Shown here: piece after piece, positions 1 through 9,688 of the stretch | Layout: each line of letters opens with the position of its first letter | How positions within the stretch are numbered: position 1 is the stretch's first letter | Source: Paracoccus sigandri | Lineage (GTDB): Bacteria > Pseudomonadota > Alphaproteobacteria > Rhodobacterales > Rhodobacteraceae | Length of the DNA stretch: 64,000 nucleotides | Reading direction: 5' to 3' | Assembly (NCBI RefSeq): GCF_003709565.1 | Contig: NZ_QNRC01000003.1 | Span: forward strand, 1 to 64,000 | Made by a program: the position numbers and the translations under genes | Notes under the pieces: generated by a model | What the model saw: only the letters and a program-made list of their open reading frames with translations | Told to the model about the DNA's origin: nothing | The model's database searches: none

Positions 1-531
1 GGCCAGCGCGGCGGCATGGGCGCGGGCCAGGCAGGCGGCCGCCAGCGCCATGCCCCGGTGCCGGGGCCGCGGCGGCTGCGCATCGGGACCCGCATCGGTC
101 AGCGCCACCACGCCCACCGCGCCCCCCTGCAGCGCCGCCCGCCAGCCGGCCAGCGCCAGCATCTCGGCCACCGCGACCGAGCGCAGCCGGGACGCGGTGC
201 CCCACAGCATCGGGCGGCGGAAATCGGCGATCAGCAGCAGGCTGCGCTCGCGGTCCTCGTGGAAGCTGCGCACCTGCGGGCTGCCGGAGCGGGCGGTCGC
301 GGCGGCGTCGATATGGCGGGGATCGTCGCCATCGGCGAAGGGCCGGATCTCGCGGATCTCATGGCCCTGCCCGCGCCGCCGCGTGGCGGTCGTGCCGGGC
401 CGTTCGGCCAGCGCCACGGCCTCGCGCCCGTCGCGGGCGGCCAGCGGCTCCAGCGCCATCAGCGATGCGGTGCTGACGCCGGCGGGATCGGCGGCCCCCT
501 GCCCGGCCCCCTCCGGTAAGGCCCTCACCAT
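1..531 (-). CDS. DUF58 domain protein, 3' part cut off by window edge
   Basis: Frame read on the minus strand from an ATG at 531; 177 codons are present and the frame is still open at position 1. The hallmark DUF58 stretch is visible at about residues 60-100: an EIREIRPFADGDDPRHID motif, then TARSG and SFHEDRERSLLLIADFRRPM. This resembles the RPYxxGDDxRxIDWxxTAR signature that precedes a von Willebrand A-like fold. The start overlaps the 3' end of the upstream MoxR gene by 7 bases, so the two are translationally coupled. MoxR/DUF58 pairs usually act together as a chaperone-like module that matures envelope or metalloenzyme complexes; the client here is unknown. The start has no strong ribosome site of its own, as expected for coupling. 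Confidence 0.8.
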   Translation of the reverse strand, partial: MVRALPEGAGQGAADPAGVSTASLMALEPLAARDGREAVALAERPGTTATRRRGQGHEIREIRPFADGDDPRHIDAAATARSGSPQVRSFHEDRERSLLLIADFRRPMLWGTASRLRSVAVAEMLALAGWRAALQGGAVGVVALTDAGPDAQPPRPRHRGMALAAACLARAHAAALA

Positions 532-1505
532 GGCCGGACATGGGTCAGCAGCCGCGCGATCAGGTCCCGCGGCGACAGCCCTTCCGAGCTTGCCCGCCAG
601 CTTGGGATCAGCCGGTGCGACAGCGCATCGGCGGCCAGCGCCTCGACATCCTCGGGCAGGCCGTGGTCGCGGCCCAGCAGCGCCGCCCGCGCCCGGACCG
701 AGGCCGCAAGCGCCAGCGAACCGCGCGGCGAGACGGCATGTTCCACCAGCCCGGCCAGCGGCCCGCCCTCGGTTTCCCGCGTGGCCACCACCAGCCGCAC
801 GATGAAATCCTTCAGCGCCGGGGCCAGATGCACCGCCGCCACCGCATCGCGCGCCGCATGGATCGCCCCGGCCTCCAGCCGCCGCGCGGGCGGGCGCGGA
901 TCGGCGCGGCCCTCGTCCTCGACCAGATCCAGGATCGCGCGCTCGGCCTCGGCCCCCGGCAGGGTCAGGTTCAGGTGCAGAAGGAAACGGTCCAGCTGCG
1001 CCTCGGGCAGCGGAAAGGTCCCCTCGTGCTCGATCGAGTTCTGCGTCGCCACCACCATGAACGGATCGGGCAGCGCGCGGGTCACGCCGCCCGCCGTCAC
1101 CTGCGATTCCGCCATCGCCTCCAGCAGCGCGGATTGCACCTTGGGGGGCGCGCGGTTGATCTCGTCCACCAGCACCAGCTCGTGGAACAGCGGGCCGGGC
1201 AGAAAGTCGAACCGCCCGCTGTCGGGCCGGAAGACCTGCGTGCCGGTGATGTCCGAGGGCATCAGGTCGGGCGTGCACTGGATGCGGGCGAAGCTGCCCG
1301 CCAGCCCGGCCGCCAGCCGCTTGACGGCGCGCGTCTTGGCCAGTCCCGGCGGGCCCTCGATCAGCACATGCCCGCCGGTCAGCAGCGCGACCATCAGCCG
1401 CTCGACCAGCAATTCGTGCCCGATCAGGCCCTGCCCGACCTGCGCCGCAAGCCCGATGACCGGGGCAAGCGGCCCCGACAGATCCTTCGCTGAATCCTTC
1501 GCCAC
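525..1505 (-). CDS. MoxR-family AAA+ ATPase
   Basis: A 326-residue AAA+ ATPase of the MoxR class. Walker A is GPPGLAKT (about residue 51), Walker B is LVLVDEINRAPPKVQ, followed by the MoxR-typical ALLEAMAESQVT and a sensor-1 ATQN. It starts at a GTG at 1505 behind a good ribosome site (GGGGAGGAGCAGC). It is first in a short minus-strand operon with the DUF58 gene, which it overlaps. Family knowledge: MoxR proteins work with VWA/DUF58 partners to insert cofactors or assemble complexes. In methylotrophs mxaR/mxaS are such a pair, but no methanol dehydrogenase gene is visible here, so assignment to mxaR is not supported. Confidence 0.9.
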   Translation of the reverse strand: MAKDSAKDLSGPLAPVIGLAAQVGQGLIGHELLVERLMVALLTGGHVLIEGPPGLAKTRAVKRLAAGLAGSFARIQCTPDLMPSDITGTQVFRPDSGRFDFLPGPLFHELVLVDEINRAPPKVQSALLEAMAESQVTAGGVTRALPDPFMVVATQNSIEHEGTFPLPEAQLDRFLLHLNLTLPGAEAERAILDLVEDEGRADPRPPARRLEAGAIHAARDAVAAVHLAPALKDFIVRLVVATRETEGGPLAGLVEHAVSPRGSLALAASVRARAALLGRDHGLPEDVEALAADALSHRLIPSWRASSEGLSPRDLIARLLTHVRPW

Positions 1506-1640
1506 GCTGCTCCTCCCCGAAGAACGTGTTCCGGCGGCAGACTGACAGGCTTTGTGGCGGCGGGCCAGCGATTGCGCGCCGGTTCACACTTTGGGATGAG
1601 GCGGAGGGCGGCGGCCGGAACCCGCCGGCGCGGCATGAAG

Positions 1641-1668
1641 AAGCCGCCGTTCCGGGAAACGGCGGCTT
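1641..1668 (-). terminator. Hairpin terminator after the DUF475 gene
   Basis: Perfect 11-bp stem AAGCCGCCGTT / AACGGCGGCTT with a 6-base loop. It lies 20 bases past the stop of the DUF475 gene, and the minus strand continues CTTCTTCAT. It fits an intrinsic terminator, although the T-run is weak. Confidence 0.7.
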
Positions 1669-1687
1669 GCAGGGCCTGGGGGATGGA

Positions 1688-2785
1688 TCAGCCTTCGGCC
1701 GCGGGGTTGTGGCGGTTCCAGCGGATCGAGGACCACAGCGAGACGCCGATCAGCGCCGCGCCGCCCAGGCCGGTGATGACCTCGGGGATATGGACCAGCG
1801 ACTGGCAGAACATGATCACCGACAGCGCGATGATGGCATAGAAGGCGCCATGTTCCAGATAGCGATACTGCGCCAGCGTGCCCTTCTCGACCAGCATGAT
1901 GGTCATCGAGCGCACATACATCGCGCCGATCCCCAGCCCGATGGCGATGATGAACAGGTTCTGCGTCAGCGCGAAGGCGCCGATCACCCCGTCGAAGCTG
2001 AAGGACGCGTCCAGCACCTCCAGATACAGGAAGGCGCCCAGGCCGCCCTTCGCCCCCGCGTGCAGCATCTCTTGCGAGCTGTCCAGAAGCCCGCCCACGA
2101 CCTCGACCAGCAGGAAGGTCAGCAGGCCCCAGATGGCCGCGCCGAAGAAGACCTCTGAATCATAGGTGTCCAGGAAGCTGGAGAAGATTAGCACCGTGAC
2201 CAGCACGATGGCCACCTCGATGCCGCGGATGGTCGCATAGCGCTGCATCCGGCGTTCCAGCCAGCGGACCCAGTGGACGTCCTTTTCATGGTCGAAGAAG
2301 AAGCTGAGCCCGACCATCATCAGGAAGGTGCCGCCGAAGGCCGCGATGGGCAGATGGGCGTCGTGCATGATCCGCGAATATTCCTCGGGCCGCGCGGCGG
2401 CCAGCACGATGGCCTGCCAGGGGCCGATATTGGCGGCGATCACCACGATCAGCAGCGGGAAGACGATCCGCATCCCGAAGACCGCGATCAGGATGCCCCA
2501 GGTCAGGAAGCGGCGCTGCCAGACCGGCGTCATCTCCTTCAGCTTGTTGGCGTTGACGATGGCATTGTCGAAGGACAGCGAGATCTCCAGCACCGCCAGC
2601 ACGGCGCAGATGAAGAAGATCGACAGCGTGCCGCCGATGGTACCGGTCATCTGCCAGCCCAGCACCACCCCCAGTGCCAGGCCGATCGCGGTGACGATGA
2701 AGGCCCAGGTGAAATATTTCAGGGTCGGACGAACAGGCTGGCCATTCAGGCCACCCCCCATGAGAGGTTCGTTTCCGTGGCTCAT
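1688..2785 (-). CDS. DUF475 integral membrane protein (TerC superfamily)
   Basis: About 365 residues with roughly nine hydrophobic segments. The two diagnostic TerC/DUF475 acidic motifs are present: SFDNAIVNANKL in the third segment region and its internal repeat SFDGVIGAFALTQN near residue 255. This family is linked to metal (Mn2+/tellurium) handling or membrane-associated metal export; the exact substrate is not known. The start is uncertain. ATGs at 2785 and 2761 are both possible and neither has a strong ribosome site; family members usually begin just before the first membrane segment, which slightly favours 2761. It is monocistronic, with a terminator downstream at 1641-1668 and 180 non-coding bases before the tctE end. 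Confidence 0.85.
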   Translation of the reverse strand: MSHGNEPLMGGGLNGQPVRPTLKYFTWAFIVTAIGLALGVVLGWQMTGTIGGTLSIFFICAVLAVLEISLSFDNAIVNANKLKEMTPVWQRRFLTWGILIAVFGMRIVFPLLIVVIAANIGPWQAIVLAAARPEEYSRIMHDAHLPIAAFGGTFLMMVGLSFFFDHEKDVHWVRWLERRMQRYATIRGIEVAIVLVTVLIFSSFLDTYDSEVFFGAAIWGLLTFLLVEVVGGLLDSSQEMLHAGAKGGLGAFLYLEVLDASFSFDGVIGAFALTQNLFIIAIGLGIGAMYVRSMTIMLVEKGTLAQYRYLEHGAFYAIIALSVIMFCQSLVHIPEVITGLGGAALIGVSLWSSIRWNRHNPAAEG

Positions 2786-2965
2786 TCGAAAAAATCCAGG
2801 CGGCTGGTCAAAGATCGATGCCGACATCACGGACGTGCCGCCACGTCCGCCAGAGGGGCCCGGCCATCAGATTGCGTTCACGAAAGCGCGAACGCGCTGA
2901 AAATGCCGAAGCGCGCGTGATTCGGCAAGCGTCCTCATGACGATTGCGTGACCCTTCGGCGGGGA

Positions 2966-4366
2966 TCAGCCGCGCGGCAGGGCCGGAAGCGCGACCTGGG
3001 CCAGCAGCCCGCGCCCCGCCGCGCCGTCGGACAGCGTCAGCCGGCCGCCGAACAGGGTGGCGATCTCCTCGACCACCGGCAGGCCCAGCCCCATGCCCGG
3101 CCCGGCGGCCTCTCCACGGGCGAAGCGGCTGACGGCGGCGGGGCGGGCCTCGGGCGGGATGCCGGGGCCGTCATCCTCGACCTCCAGCAGCGCCCGGTCG
3201 CCGTCGCGGCGCACCCGCACGGTGACGACGCCGCCCCGCCCGCCATGCAGCAGCGCGTTCGAGATCAGGTTGCTCAGCGCCTCGCCCAGCAGCACCGGGG
3301 CGGCGCGGACCGGCAGCGGCCCGTCCCCCTCGAAGCCCAGGTCGATGCCGGCTTCGGCGGCGGCGGGGATGTGGTCGGCGGTCAGCTCGCGCGCCAGCGC
3401 GCTCAGGTCCAGGACGCTGGCCGCCTGCCCTGCCCCGCCCGCCGCCTCGACCCTGGCCAGCAGCAGCAGCTGGGCCAGCACGCGCTCGGCATGGGCGACG
3501 GCGGCATCGCCCTTCTGCGCGGCCTGCTGCGCCTCGGCCAGGGTCGGCGCCCGCGCCGCCAGCGCCAGCTGGGTGCGCACCACAGCCAAGGGCGTGCGCA
3601 GCTGATGGCCGGCATTGCCGGTGAAGTTGCGCAGCCCGTCCAGCGCCGATTTCAGCCGCCGCATGAAGGAATTGATCGTCTCGACCAAGCCGCGCACCTC
3701 TTGCGGGACATGGGTTTTCACCGGGCTCATGTCGTCGGGGCTGCGTTCGGCGATGGCCTCGCCCAGCCGGTCCAGCGGGCGCAGCGAGACGGTGACCGCG
3801 ATCCAGACGATGGCGGCGGCGCCCAGGATCATGACCAGCAGCCGCAGCGCCGAGCGCATCAGGATCGCCCGCGTCAGTTCCTGCCGGGCGATGGTGGTTT
3901 CGGCCACGGTGACGATGACCGGCACCTCGTCGATGCCGGTCGAGGCCGCGCGCGCAAGGCTGGCCACCCGCACCGGCACGCCGCGGAAGGTGGCATCCGC
4001 GAAGGCCGCGTCCTGGCCCTGGACCGCGGGCGCCACCGGCAGGTCGCCGTAACCCGTGACCAGGTGGCCCGGCGGGCCGTCGACGCGATAGAATACCCGA
4101 TCCTGCGCCGCCGAGCTGAGCATCTCCAGCGCGCCATAGGGGATGTCGATCGCGATCAGCGCATCCTCGTCCAGCGAGGCGCGTTCGGCGATGATCATCG
4201 CCGATCCCGCCAGCATCCGGTCGGCCAGCGCATTCGCCATGCGCACCGCCTCGCGCCAGGTGTCGATCAGCGCGCCGGTGCCCAGGACGGCGGTCGCGAC
4301 CAGCAGCCAGGCCAGCAGCCTGCGCCGAAGCGAGAAGGACTGGCCCCGCGGCGGGCGGAGTTTCAT
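2966..4366 (-). CDS. tctE: Sensor histidine kinase, TctE type
   Basis: A 466-residue membrane sensor kinase. A short cytoplasmic N-terminus is followed by a membrane segment (about residues 15-35), a periplasmic 2CSK_N-like domain (about 40-165), a second membrane segment (about 170-192), HAMP, a dimerisation helix with the phospho-acceptor in GHQLRTPLAVVRTQ (about 250), then an N-box (NLISNALLHGG) and G-box (DDGPGIPPE). Its start overlaps the stop of the response regulator gene by four bases (ATGA). The TctE family senses tricarboxylates or related acids and switches on TTT operons; a tctCBA operon lies close by at 6412. The ligand here is unknown. Confidence 0.9.
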   Translation of the reverse strand: MKLRPPRGQSFSLRRRLLAWLLVATAVLGTGALIDTWREAVRMANALADRMLAGSAMIIAERASLDEDALIAIDIPYGALEMLSSAAQDRVFYRVDGPPGHLVTGYGDLPVAPAVQGQDAAFADATFRGVPVRVASLARAASTGIDEVPVIVTVAETTIARQELTRAILMRSALRLLVMILGAAAIVWIAVTVSLRPLDRLGEAIAERSPDDMSPVKTHVPQEVRGLVETINSFMRRLKSALDGLRNFTGNAGHQLRTPLAVVRTQLALAARAPTLAEAQQAAQKGDAAVAHAERVLAQLLLLARVEAAGGAGQAASVLDLSALARELTADHIPAAAEAGIDLGFEGDGPLPVRAAPVLLGEALSNLISNALLHGGRGGVVTVRVRRDGDRALLEVEDDGPGIPPEARPAAVSRFARGEAAGPGMGLGLPVVEEIATLFGGRLTLSDGAAGRGLLAQVALPALPRG

Positions 4367-5034
4367 GCCTGTATCCGGTCGAGGAAATAGCCGATGCCCC
4401 GCGCCGTCCTGACGGTCAGCCCCAGACCCGCCAGCCGCTTGCGCAGCCGGCTGACATATTGCTCGACCGCGTTGGGCGACAGGTCGGCATCCAGCGTCGT
4501 CAACGAGGCCATGATCGATTCGCGCGCCACCACCTTGCCGGCGCGCAGGATCAGCAGCTCCAGCAGGTCGCGCTCGCGGGTGGGCAGCTCCAGCGGCTGG
4601 CCCGAGGCCGAGAAGCTGCGCGCAATCAGGTCGAATTCCAGCGCCCCGAAACTGGCGGTGGAGCTGCGCAGCCCCGCCTGCCGGCGCAGAAGCGAGCGGA
4701 TGCGGGCCTCGAATTCGCCGATGTCGAAGGGCTTTATCAGGTAGTCGTCGGCGCCCAGGTCCAGCCCGCGCACGCGCTCCTCGGGGCTGCCGCGCGCGGT
4801 CAGGATCATCACCGGCGCGGGATTGCGCCGCGCCCGCATCGCCCGCAGCACGTCCAGCCCGTCCATCTGCGGCAGGTTCAGGTCCAGGATCACCAGGTCG
4901 AAGCCGACCGCCGCCGCCAGGGCCTCGGCCGAGGCGCCGTCATGGACCACGTCCACGGCATAGCCCGACTGGCGCAGCAGCGCCGTCAGCCCCTCTGCCA
5001 GAGACAGGTTGTCCTCGACCAGCAGGATGCGCAT
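4363..5034 (-). CDS. tctD: Response regulator, TctD type (OmpR family)
   Basis: A 223-residue response regulator. The receiver domain (1-115) begins MRILLVEDN, the phospho-aspartate is in LVILDLNLPQMDG, and the conserved lysine is in LIKPFD. A winged-helix DNA-binding domain follows (about 125-220, with PTRERDLLELL and a VSRLRKRL recognition helix). The start at 5034 is chosen because it begins exactly at the receiver fold and is preceded by GGGGGAGGGATCG; the frame stays open further upstream but without family similarity. It is co-transcribed with tctE and divergent from the periplasmic binding protein gene at 5114, leaving a 79-base shared promoter region. Confidence 0.92.
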   Translation of the reverse strand: MRILLVEDNLSLAEGLTALLRQSGYAVDVVHDGASAEALAAAVGFDLVILDLNLPQMDGLDVLRAMRARRNPAPVMILTARGSPEERVRGLDLGADDYLIKPFDIGEFEARIRSLLRRQAGLRSSTASFGALEFDLIARSFSASGQPLELPTRERDLLELLILRAGKVVARESIMASLTTLDADLSPNAVEQYVSRLRKRLAGLGLTVRTARGIGYFLDRIQA

Positions 5035-5113
5035 CGATCCCTCCCCCGAAGCGGAACCTAGCGCCGCGCGAAAGGCTTGTGAACGGGCTTCGGCTGTTTC
5101 AAGATCCCGGCCC

Positions 5114-6205
5114 ATGCGCCTGACCGCTTCACGCCTGCACCTTCCGGCCATCGCCCTCGCCCTGCTGTCGCTGGTCGGGGCGGCGCGGGCAGAGCTTGCG
5201 GAATTCCCCGCCCCCTCGGGCCGGGCCGAGGGCGAGCTGCGCATCTATTCCTCGCTGGACATCCCGCTGGCCCGGCCGCTGATCGAGGCCCATCAGGCCC
5301 GGAACCCGGACCTGGCGGTGCGATACGAGACCCTGCTGACCCAGGAGCTGCACGACCGCATCGTCGCGGAAAGCGAAGCCGGCGGGGGCACGGCGGATTT
5401 CGCCTTTTCCTCGGCCATGGACCTGCAGGTGAAGCTGGCCAATGACGGCTTCGCCCGGCCGGTGCTGACCCCCGACAGCGAGGACTGGCCCGGCTGGGCG
5501 AACTGGCGCGACACCGCCTATGCGCTGACCTTCGAGCCCGCGGTCTTCGCCTATCACAGGCCCAGCTTCGCCGGGCAACCGCCGCCCTCGACCCGCGCCG
5601 ACCTGATGCGCTGGATGGCGGAACATCCCGACCGGGCGCGGGGCCGGATCGGCACCTATGACGTCGCGCGCTCGGGCGTGGGCTATCTGTTCCTGGCCCG
5701 CGACCAGGAGCTTTATCCCGGCATCTGGTCGGTCGTGGCCGCCATGGGCCGGGCGAGGGTGCAGCAATACCCGACCTCGGCCGAGATCCTGGAGCGGATT
5801 GCCGAGGGCGAGCTGGTGCTGGGCTACAACCTGCTGGGATCCTATGCCGCCGAATATGCGCGCCGCCATCCCGACCGGGTCGGGCTGATCCTGCCGCGCG
5901 ACTTCACCGTCGTCGTCTCGCGCGTGGGGCTGGTGCCCGAGGCGGCGCGGTCCCCCGGCGCGGGGGCGGATTTCCTGGCCTTCCTGATGTCGCCCGAGGG
6001 CCAGACGCTGCTGTCGCGCACGCTGCGGCTGTCGGCCGTCAGCCTGGAGGTGGCGGGGCGCGACAGCCCGGCCGGCGGGATGCAGGACCTGGCCGGGCTG
6101 CGGCTGAAGCCCGTGCCGGTCAGCCCCGGCCTGCTGGCCTATCTGGACCGCGCGACGCGGGACCGCCTGCTGGCGCGCTGGAACGAGGCCCTGGCGGGCC
6201 GCTGA
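5114..6205 (+). CDS. Periplasmic solute-binding protein, Fe3+/polyamine ABC type, no permease nearby
   Basis: A 363-residue exported protein. It has a signal peptide ending near AARA-ELAEF, then a class of binding protein starting GELRIYSSLD (COG1840-like), which usually serves Fe3+ or small-anion ABC importers. No ABC permease or ATPase is next to it. Instead it sits divergently beside tctD-tctE and ahead of tctCBA. That arrangement suggests, but does not prove, that it presents a ligand to the periplasmic domain of TctE rather than working in transport. The ATG at 5114 is chosen because the signal peptide starts there; the longer frame runs into the tctD promoter. Confidence 0.8.
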   Translation: MRLTASRLHLPAIALALLSLVGAARAELAEFPAPSGRAEGELRIYSSLDIPLARPLIEAHQARNPDLAVRYETLLTQELHDRIVAESEAGGGTADFAFSSAMDLQVKLANDGFARPVLTPDSEDWPGWANWRDTAYALTFEPAVFAYHRPSFAGQPPPSTRADLMRWMAEHPDRARGRIGTYDVARSGVGYLFLARDQELYPGIWSVVAAMGRARVQQYPTSAEILERIAEGELVLGYNLLGSYAAEYARRHPDRVGLILPRDFTVVVSRVGLVPEAARSPGAGADFLAFLMSPEGQTLLSRTLRLSAVSLEVAGRDSPAGGMQDLAGLRLKPVPVSPGLLAYLDRATRDRLLARWNEALAGR

Positions 6206-6252
6206 TCCCCTGCCGATCCCCGCTGATCCGCCGCGCAAAAAACCCGCCGCGA

Positions 6253-6268
6253 TGTCAGGTGGATGACA
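6253..6268 (+). promoter_or_regulatory. Candidate TctD site upstream of tctC
   Basis: TGTCA-GGTGGA-TGACA is an inverted repeat. It can also be read as two 11-base direct repeats (GATGTCAGGTG, GATGACAGCTT), the spacing OmpR-family regulators favour. It lies in the 206-base gap before tctC, which holds no gene. Assignment to TctD is inference from position only. Confidence 0.35.
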
Positions 6269-6411
6269 GCTTTCTGTGCTGGAACGGATCGCGGAACGGG
6301 TGACGCCCTTCCGCAAGGCTGCCGCGCTTTGGGAGAGGCGCGGCATTCCAACCGACAGACGAACCCAAGTCCGGGCCGCCGAGGCGGGCCCGGCATCAGC
6401 GGAGGAACACC

Positions 6412-7353
6412 ATGAGGAATTTTGTGCTGGCCGGCCTGTTCGCGGGCGCGATGGCGCTGCCGGCGGCGGCCGATTACACCATCATCGCCCCCGCCAATCC
6501 CGGCGGCGGCTGGGACCAGACCGCGCGCACCATGCAGACGGTGATGCAGGAGGAAGGCATCTCGCGCTCGGCGCAGGTCCAGAACGTGCCCGGCGCGGGC
6601 GGCACCATCGGGCTGGCGCAATTCGCCAGCCAGAACCGCGGCAATCCCGATGCGCTGATCGTCGGCGGCTATGTCATGGTCGGCGCGATCCTGACCAACA
6701 ATTCGCCCGTCTCGCTGGCCGATGTCACGCCGATCGCCCGGCTGACCGGGGAATACGAGGCGATCGTCGTCCCCGCCGCCTCGCCCATCGAATCGATCGA
6801 CGGGCTGATCGAGCAGCTGAAGGCCGATCCCGGCTCGGTCAGCTGGGCCGGCGGCTCGGCCGGGGGGACCGACCATATCGCGGTGGGGCTGATCGCCAAG
6901 GCCGCGGGCGTCGATCCGACCACCATCAACTATATCGCCTATTCCGGCGGCGGCGAGGCGCTGGCCGCGATCCTGGGCAACCAGGTGACGGCGGGGATCT
7001 CGTCGCTGGGTGAATTCGAGGCGCAGATCCAGGCGGGCACGCTGCGGCTGCTGGCGACCTCGGCCCCCGAACCCATCGAGGGCGTGGACGCGACGACCCT
7101 GAAGGAGGCCGGGCTGGACGTGGTGCTGGAGAACTGGCGCATGGTCGCCGCCGCGCCGGACCTGACGGACGAGCAGAAGGCGAAGATCTCGGCCGATATC
7201 GAGGCGATGGTGACTTCCGAGAACTGGCAGAAGCAGCTGGCCGACAAGGGCTGGGCCGACACCTATCTGGCCGGGGCCGAATTCGACGCCCAGCTGGAAA
7301 GCGACATTGCCGCGACCGAGGCGGTGCTCAGGGATATCGGTCTGGTCAAATGA
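6412..7353 (+). CDS. tctC: TTT system 1 substrate-binding protein
   Basis: A 313-residue TctC/Bug-family periplasmic binding protein. Signal peptide about residues 1-20 (cleavage near AAA-DYT). The Bug-family opening is [14 protein letters not shown] and the loop is [14 protein letters not shown], which shapes the carboxylate-binding site. Ribosome site GCGGAGGAACACC. It is first in a tctCBA operon: the stop codon overlaps the tctB start (ATGA), so binding protein and membrane genes are tightly coupled, unlike the other two TTT operons in this window. The TctDE pair upstream is the likely regulator. Substrate presumably a di- or tricarboxylate; not determinable from sequence. Confidence 0.93.
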   Translation: MRNFVLAGLFAGAMALPAAADYTIIAPANPGGGWDQTARTMQTVMQEEGISRSAQVQNVPGAGGTIGLAQFASQNRGNPDALIVGGYVMVGAILTNNSPVSLADVTPIARLTGEYEAIVVPAASPIESIDGLIEQLKADPGSVSWAGGSAGGTDHIAVGLIAKAAGVDPTTINYIAYSGGGEALAAILGNQVTAGISSLGEFEAQIQAGTLRLLATSAPEPIEGVDATTLKEAGLDVVLENWRMVAAAPDLTDEQKAKISADIEAMVTSENWQKQLADKGWADTYLAGAEFDAQLESDIAATEAVLRDIGLVK

Positions 7354-7844
7354 GCCGGGAGTTGCAGGACATGAAGCGCGGCCGGGACACGGCTGCGCTT
7401 TTCATCGCCGCCGGGCTGGCCGTCGTCGGGGCCGTGGTGCTGTGGGACAGCGCCCGGCTGGCGGATCTGGGCGGCTATTCCGGGCTGGGACCGGCCAGCG
7501 TGCCCCGCGTCGTGGGCTTCGGCCTGCTGGGGCTGGCGCTGTGGACGGTGATCGCGGCCCTGCGCGGCGAGTTTCCCGAACGTCCCGCCCAGAACCCGGC
7601 GCCGGTGCTGTGGATCGTGGCCGGCCTTGCCGCGCAGCTGATGCTGCTGCACGCGGCGGGGTTCTCGATCGCGACCGGGATCCTGTTCGCCTTCACCGCG
7701 CGCGGCTTCGGCAAGCGCAACATGGCGCTGTCGCTGTCGGTGGGCATCGCGCTGTCCTTCGCGGTCTGGTGCGTCTTCTCGCAACTGCTGATGCTGCATC
7801 TGCCCGCCGGCCCGATCGAGCAGCTGATCTTCCGACGGGGCTAG
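7350..7844 (+). CDS. tctB: TTT system 1 small membrane subunit
   Basis: A 164-residue TctB protein with four predicted membrane segments: near residues 10-30, 45-65, 80-115 (in two parts) and 130-150. The typical TctB phrase GLGPASVPRVVGFGLLGLAL follows the first segment. It overlaps tctC at its start and is separated from tctA by three bases. In the family it forms the membrane complex with TctA. Confidence 0.9.
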   Translation: MSRELQDMKRGRDTAALFIAAGLAVVGAVVLWDSARLADLGGYSGLGPASVPRVVGFGLLGLALWTVIAALRGEFPERPAQNPAPVLWIVAGLAAQLMLLHAAGFSIATGILFAFTARGFGKRNMALSLSVGIALSFAVWCVFSQLLMLHLPAGPIEQLIFRRG

Positions 7845-7847
7845 CAC

Positions 7848-9365
<1,518 letters not shown>

Positions 9366-9374
9366 ACCAGAGAC

Positions 9375-9397
9375 CCCCGCCCCGGTTCGGGGCGGGG
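9375..9397 (+). terminator. GC hairpin after tctA
   Basis: Perfect 10-bp stem (9375-9384 with 9388-9397) around the loop GTT, ten bases past the tctA stop. No T-run follows, so termination may be weak or the hairpin may protect the mRNA end. Confidence 0.6.
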
Positions 9398-9411
9398 CCG
9401 CCATACCCTGC

Positions 9412-9430
9412 GGTCATGGCAGCCATGACC
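9412..9430. promoter_or_regulatory. 19-base palindrome upstream of small gene
   Basis: GGTCATGG-CAG-CCATGACC is a perfect 8-bp inverted repeat. It sits 77 bases before the small DUF1127-like gene, just upstream of a possible -35 (TTGCAG at 9440). It looks like a dimeric repressor or activator site; the protein is unknown. Confidence 0.45.
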
Positions 9431-9506
9431 AATGCTGCGTTGCAGAAAACGCCCGATGCTCCCATCTGTATGGCATCCGCCACGATCCGTCAGAAGGGAG
9501 ACGATC

Positions 9507-9662
9507 ATGCTCCGCCTCATCCGCCAATTCGCCACGATCCTTGCCACGATGCGCGCCGCGATCGCCGTCGCCGCCTCGGCCGAAGGCCACCGGATGCCGG
9601 CCGCCTCGGACCTGCGCCGGCTGGGCATCAGCGAAGCCGACTACCGCGCCATCCATATCTGA
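9507..9662 (+). CDS. Small DUF1127-like protein
   Basis: A 51-residue protein. It starts at ATG 9507 behind AAGGGAGACGATC. The C-terminal half reads DLRRLGISEADYRAIHI, which resembles the helix DLxDLGISRSDI that defines DUF1127 proteins. Those are small proteins common in alphaproteobacteria, some of them RNA-binding regulators linked to phosphate and carbon metabolism. It stands alone between the tctA hairpin and the end of mauN, with its own promoter region holding a perfect palindrome. The family match is by eye and is weaker than for longer genes. Confidence 0.65.
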   Translation: MLRLIRQFATILATMRAAIAVAASAEGHRMPAASDLRRLGISEADYRAIHI

Positions 9663-9688
9663 CGGCGCGGAATCCGACAGCGCGGGCC

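Noticed and set aside
525-1505. Naming the MoxR/DUF58 pair mxaR/mxaS
   Set aside because: Same gene order as in methanol operons, but no mxaF, mxaJ, mxaG or mxaI gene is visible beside it, and MoxR-DUF58 pairs are widespread.
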